Part shown: positions 7,611-9,981 of the stretch, in pieces
Numbering within the stretch: the first letter of the stretch is position 1
Layout: the number at the start of each line of letters is the position of its first letter
DNA from: Thermoplasmata archaeon
Lineage (GTDB): Archaea > Thermoplasmatota > Thermoplasmata > GCA-020350865
Reading direction: 5' to 3'
Length of the DNA: 9,981 bases
NCBI GenBank assembly: GCA_020350865.1
Contig: CP070726.1
Location: 111,956-121,936, forward strand
Position numbers and translations under genes: made by a program
Notes under the pieces: generated by a model
Told to the model about the DNA's origin: nothing
The model's input: only the letters and a program-made list of their open reading frames with translations
The model's database searches: none

Positions 7611-8759
7611 ATGATGGGCGAGACTCAGACACAGGCACCTGGGGCTCAGGCACCAGAGGAGACAAGAATCGACACCCACTGCTACGTCTGTCAGCAGGAG
7701 CTCCCGGCCCCCGGACCTGTCATCAGCTCCCCCTGCGGTGTAAACTACCACGAGGAATGCGCCAAGAGGGTGGCAAGATGTCCCGTGTGCGGGGAGAACC
7801 TTCTAGAACATTTTCTTTCCGAGGATGCCCAGAAGAGGATGATCTTCAAGGACAAGCTGTACACCATCCTGATATTTGCCATACCCTTCGCCATCATCGA
7901 GATCCTGATTGGTGTATGGTCACTGCTAAATCACCCCAGCGCCTGGAGCATACCTCCGTGGTTAGGCTTTGCCTTTATAATAGACCTGACAATTCTGATA
8001 GTGGGCATTATTGTTGCTGTGCTCATCATCAAGTGGCTCGGATACAAACAGCAGTGGAAAACATTGAATGCACTGGTGATTGCCCAGAAGGGACCCACCC
8101 CAGGCATAGCGGACGAGCAGCTCTACACGTGCGGCTATGGCGGGGGCGAGGGCAGACTTGAATGTGCCGATGCCTTTATTTTGGGTGATGTGTCAATTCC
8201 CGTCAAATTGGGTGTACAGCGGGAGAATATCGTGAAGATCGGAGTGGACAGGCTCACCAAGACCCCGGAGGACACATTTTTATGGGTCAACCCGAGGTTC
8301 ATCAGGCTGCTCAAACCAAAGGAGGAGCCGAGACCGTCAACTCCCCAGGAGCTTGAAAAGGTCTGGTTGATGTCGGGGCGAACCAAGATCATGCCTAAAG
8401 AGGAGAAGAAAGAGGAGGAGGTCCCGCCTGAGGAGGAAGAGAAGCGGTGCTCCACCTGCGGCAGCGAGCTGGATTTCATTGCTGAGTACGATGCATGGTA
8501 CTGCACCTCCTGCGGCAAGTACCAGGAGGTCACAGTGGAGCCGGACCAGATACCGGAAGGAGGGGTATCCCCTGAACCTCAGGAGCCCACAGAGGCACCT
8601 CCGGATGAGCCCGAGCCGCCCGAGGATGTTCCTCCTCCAGAAGGTGAGGATACACCTCCGGATGAGTCCGAGCCGCCTGAGGATGTTCCTCCTCCAGAAG
8701 GTGAGGATACAGCTCCGGATGAGCCGGAGCCACCCGAGGATTTCCCTCCTCCACCTTGA
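7611..8759 (+). CDS. RING-H2-like membrane protein with C-terminal zinc ribbon
   Basis: The 382-residue protein begins with a zinc finger: C24, C27, C42, H47, C50, C57 and C60, in the arrangement CxxC, PCGVNYHEEC, CPVC. This follows the RING-H2 order, but the fourth ligand position holds V44 where His is usual. Two membrane helices (about 84-106 and 118-143) form a hairpin with basic flanks, so both ends should be cytoplasmic. Residues 145-235 are an unrecognised, probably beta-rich domain with C174 and C185; a PH/GRAM-like fold is a weak guess. A charged linker (262-279) leads to a zinc ribbon (C280, C283, C298, C301) very like ribbon 1 of gene 2, then an acidic proline-rich tail with 19-residue repeats. 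Related prokaryotic RING proteins with membrane helices are known; ligase activity here is unproven. It is almost certainly cotranscribed with gene 2. Confidence 0.88.
   Translation: MMGETQTQAPGAQAPEETRIDTHCYVCQQELPAPGPVISSPCGVNYHEECAKRVARCPVCGENLLEHFLSEDAQKRMIFKDKLYTILIFAIPFAIIEILIGVWSLLNHPSAWSIPPWLGFAFIIDLTILIVGIIVAVLIIKWLGYKQQWKTLNALVIAQKGPTPGIADEQLYTCGYGGGEGRLECADAFILGDVSIPVKLGVQRENIVKIGVDRLTKTPEDTFLWVNPRFIRLLKPKEEPRPSTPQELEKVWLMSGRTKIMPKEEKKEEEVPPEEEEKRCSTCGSELDFIAEYDAWYCTSCGKYQEVTVEPDQIPEGGVSPEPQEPTEAPPDEPEPPEDVPPPEGEDTPPDESEPPEDVPPPEGEDTAPDEPEPPEDFPPPP
8598..8756 (+). repeat. 57-base tandem repeat, 2.8 copies, encoding an acidic Pro-rich tail
   Basis: The copies are 8598-8654, 8655-8711 and a partial third at 8712-8756. 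Copies 1 and 2 differ at two of 57 bases, one giving P to S and one silent, so this duplication is recent. Copy 3 has diverged more. The encoded unit is PPDEPEPPEDVPPPEGEDT. Copy number is likely to vary between strains. Confidence 0.93.
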
Positions 8760-8776
8760 GCTCACGGGTGCCTCTA

Positions 8777-8812
8777 TTTAAAATGATTGCGAAATATACT
8801 TATAAGCAAGGG
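8777..8812 (+). promoter_or_regulatory. Archaeal promoter and weak ribosome binding site before the DUF92 gene
   Basis: The 61-base gap after gene 3 is AT-rich. TTTAAAAT at 8777-8784 fits an archaeal TATA box and would place transcription start near 8806, just ahead of AAGGG (8808-8812), which is eight bases before the ATG at 8821. A second candidate, AAATATACTTATAAG (8792-8806), would give a nearly leaderless transcript. Either way, genes 4 and 5 seem to have their own promoter. Confidence 0.55.
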
Positions 8813-8820
8813 CATTTCCC

Positions 8821-9621
8821 ATGGCAATGCTTGTTCTTGAGCATACAATAGGCGTGCTGGCCGTATGCACTTTGCTGGGCTTTCTGGCCTATTGGAAGAA
8901 GGTACTGGACAAGCGGGGGAGCCTCCTGGCCGTCATCGTGGGCATCCTAATCGGCATTTTCGGGGGTATCTTGTGGTTGGCACTGCTCGTCTTCTTCCTG
9001 ATAACGAGCTTTGTTGCCACCAGGTACAAGTACACCCTCAAAAAGGAGAGGGGTGTGCAGGAGGGAAAGATAGGGGAGAGGCATGCAAAGAACGTACTTG
9101 CCAATGGATTGGCACCCACCCTGGTTGCACTATTCAGCTTCGAGGGATTTCACCTTATAGGGGAAAAATGGATGGCCGAGGTGGCCTTTGTTGCCACCAT
9201 CAGCGTGGCGGCATCGGACACCGTTGCTTCGGAGCTGGGCGTTTTTTCGGACAAAACCTATCTCATAACGAACCTAAAGAAGAGGGTGAAACCCGGGACC
9301 CACGGCGGGGTGTCCATGCTGGGACAGAGCTGGGCCCTCATCGCCGCGTTCTACACGGCCATCACGGGCTGGGTGGTGCTCTTCTTCCTGCCACACATCT
9401 ACTCCAATTCATCTGGGAACTTCATGTTAAACGATTCCCCTCCTGCCTATTCCCTTGGACTGATATTTATCCCCCTTGCCATAGGTTTTATAGGGTGTCA
9501 GGTGGATTCGGTTCTCGGGGCCACCCTCGAAAGAAAGGGTTTGATATCCAACAATGCCGTGAACCTGATAGCCACCGGTTCCGGAGGACTGATTGCATGG
9601 ATGACACTTCTTCTGCTGTGA
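8821..9621 (+). CDS. DUF92 family integral membrane protein (possible polyprenyl or phytyl phosphate kinase)
   Basis: The 266-residue protein has about seven hydrophobic segments (near 7-25, 34-50, 51-66, 95-110, 119-135, 169-193, 211-227) and a C-terminal one (245-266). It carries the DUF92/TIGR00297 signatures: ANG at 94-96, ASDTVASELG at 131-140, KPGTHGGVS at 157-165, DSVLGATLERKG at 229-240 and NNAVN at 244-248. Its length is typical for the family. The plant DUF92 member VTE6 acts as a phytyl-phosphate kinase, and related proteins include CTP-dependent phytol and dolichol kinases, so a role in isoprenoid phosphate salvage is possible; the archaeal substrate is not known. An in-frame TAA at 8803 excludes an upstream start, and ATG 8827 is an alternative. 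Its end overlaps gene 5. Confidence 0.9.
   Translation: MAMLVLEHTIGVLAVCTLLGFLAYWKKVLDKRGSLLAVIVGILIGIFGGILWLALLVFFLITSFVATRYKYTLKKERGVQEGKIGERHAKNVLANGLAPTLVALFSFEGFHLIGEKWMAEVAFVATISVAASDTVASELGVFSDKTYLITNLKKRVKPGTHGGVSMLGQSWALIAAFYTAITGWVVLFFLPHIYSNSSGNFMLNDSPPAYSLGLIFIPLAIGFIGCQVDSVLGATLERKGLISNNAVNLIATGSGGLIAWMTLLLL
9583..9588 (+). promoter_or_regulatory. Probable ribosome binding site of apgM inside the DUF92 gene
   Basis: GGAGGA lies eight bases before the ATG at 9597, within the codons for the GSGGL stretch of the DUF92 protein. It supports 9597 over the GTG at 9618 and the ATGs at 9624 and 9627. The GGxGG codons may be there for protein reasons alone, so the call is moderate. Confidence 0.5.
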
Positions 9622-9981
9622 AAATGATGCTTGTGATATGCGACGGCATGGGGGACAGGCCCGTGGCCGCGCTTACCCAAAAAACCCCCCTGGAGGCGGC
9701 CCAAACCCCCAATTTCGACTGGTTCGCAGCGCACGGTGTCTGCGGCATAATGGACACCATCGCACCCGGTGTGCCGCCCGGCAGCGATACAGCGCACCTC
9801 GCCCTGCTGGGGCTGGATCCGTACGAGGTGTACACAGGCAGGGGCCCTTTCGAGGCCTTCGGTATCGGAATGGAGGTTGAGCAGGGTGACGTGGTCATCA
9901 GGGGCAACTTCGCCACCGTTGATGATGAGCTTAAAATCGTGGACAGAAGGGCCGGGAGGATAAGAAAGGGCACCGGAGATA
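9597..9981 (+). CDS. apgM: 2,3-bisphosphoglycerate-independent phosphoglycerate mutase, archaeal type (3' end outside window)
   Basis: The first 128 residues are visible of a protein usually near 400. The enzyme interconverts 3-phosphoglycerate and 2-phosphoglycerate in glycolysis and gluconeogenesis, in the cytoplasm. It belongs to the metal-dependent alkaline phosphatase superfamily. Seen here: LVICDGMGDRP (12-22), with a metal-binding Asp at 16; PGSDTAHLALLG (61-72), with the expected catalytic Ser63; and YTGRGPFEAFGIG, NFATVD and DRRAGRI, all typical of ApgM. The chosen ATG has a good Shine-Dalgarno and gives a 25-base overlap with DUF92. GTG 9618 would give the more usual short N terminus (MKMMLVICDG) and a 4-base GTGA overlap. 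Both imply translational coupling. The frame remains open to the right edge. Confidence 0.93.
   Translation, partial: MDDTSSAVKMMLVICDGMGDRPVAALTQKTPLEAAQTPNFDWFAAHGVCGIMDTIAPGVPPGSDTAHLALLGLDPYEVYTGRGPFEAFGIGMEVEQGDVVIRGNFATVDDELKIVDRRAGRIRKGTGD

Noticed and set aside
6956..7751. Long minus-strand frames opposite genes 2 and 3
   Set aside because: Their products are arginine-, cysteine- and leucine-rich low-complexity sequences opposite zinc-ribbon and Pro/Glu codons; these are shadows.
8752..8770. Possible terminator hairpin around the gene 3 stop (CACC...GGTG with TGAGCTCA between)
   Set aside because: Only four pairs close an 11-base loop, and no T-run follows directly, so there is too little support.
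9638..9963. Two + strand frames of 64 and 80 codons at the right end
   Set aside because: Both are in other frames of the apgM coding region, whose own frame carries every expected motif and runs off the window edge.

Overview
The window reads as archaeal DNA, about 55% GC by impression, with every gene on the + strand. The evidence is an archaeal-type phosphoglycerate mutase (ApgM), a DUF92 membrane protein, a TATA-like box before a gene, Shine-Dalgarno-led tight gene junctions, and a giant surface protein crowded with N-glycosylation sequons. A euryarchaeon of the Thermoplasmatota type is my best guess. That placement is inference, because nothing in the window fixes the taxon.

Layout. (1) 1-6546 is the 3' part, 2181 residues, of a giant secreted repeat protein whose start lies left of the window. 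It has four CARDB-like domains, then twelve Ig-like domains of about 100 residues, then two fibronectin III-like domains that alternate with a second, smaller beta module. It ends without a membrane anchor. (2) 6572-7609 is a type I membrane protein: signal peptide, outer beta domain, one membrane helix, an alanine hinge and two cytoplasmic zinc ribbons. (3) 7611-8759 begins one base after gene 2 stops. It has an N-terminal RING-H2-like zinc finger, a two-helix membrane hairpin, an unrecognised domain, a zinc ribbon clearly related to the first one in gene 2, and an acidic proline-rich repeat tail. (4) 8760-8820 is a short AT-rich gap with a plausible promoter. (5) 8821-9621 is a DUF92 integral membrane protein. 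(6) 9597-9981 is the start of ApgM, cut by the window edge and overlapping gene 4.

How they may work together. Genes 1-3 look like one surface module: a long, heavily glycosylated adhesin or stalk; a membrane-spanning protein that could link an outer partner to cytoplasmic zinc ribbons; and a RING-like membrane partner carrying the same ribbon. The pairing of genes 2 and 3 rests on direct evidence (shared ribbon, 1-base spacing, strong ribosome binding site). Any signalling or ubiquitin-like ligase role is a hypothesis. Genes 4 and 5 form a second, translationally coupled unit of central metabolism and a probable lipid-related kinase-like protein. No RNA genes, CRISPR arrays or insertion sequences were seen.
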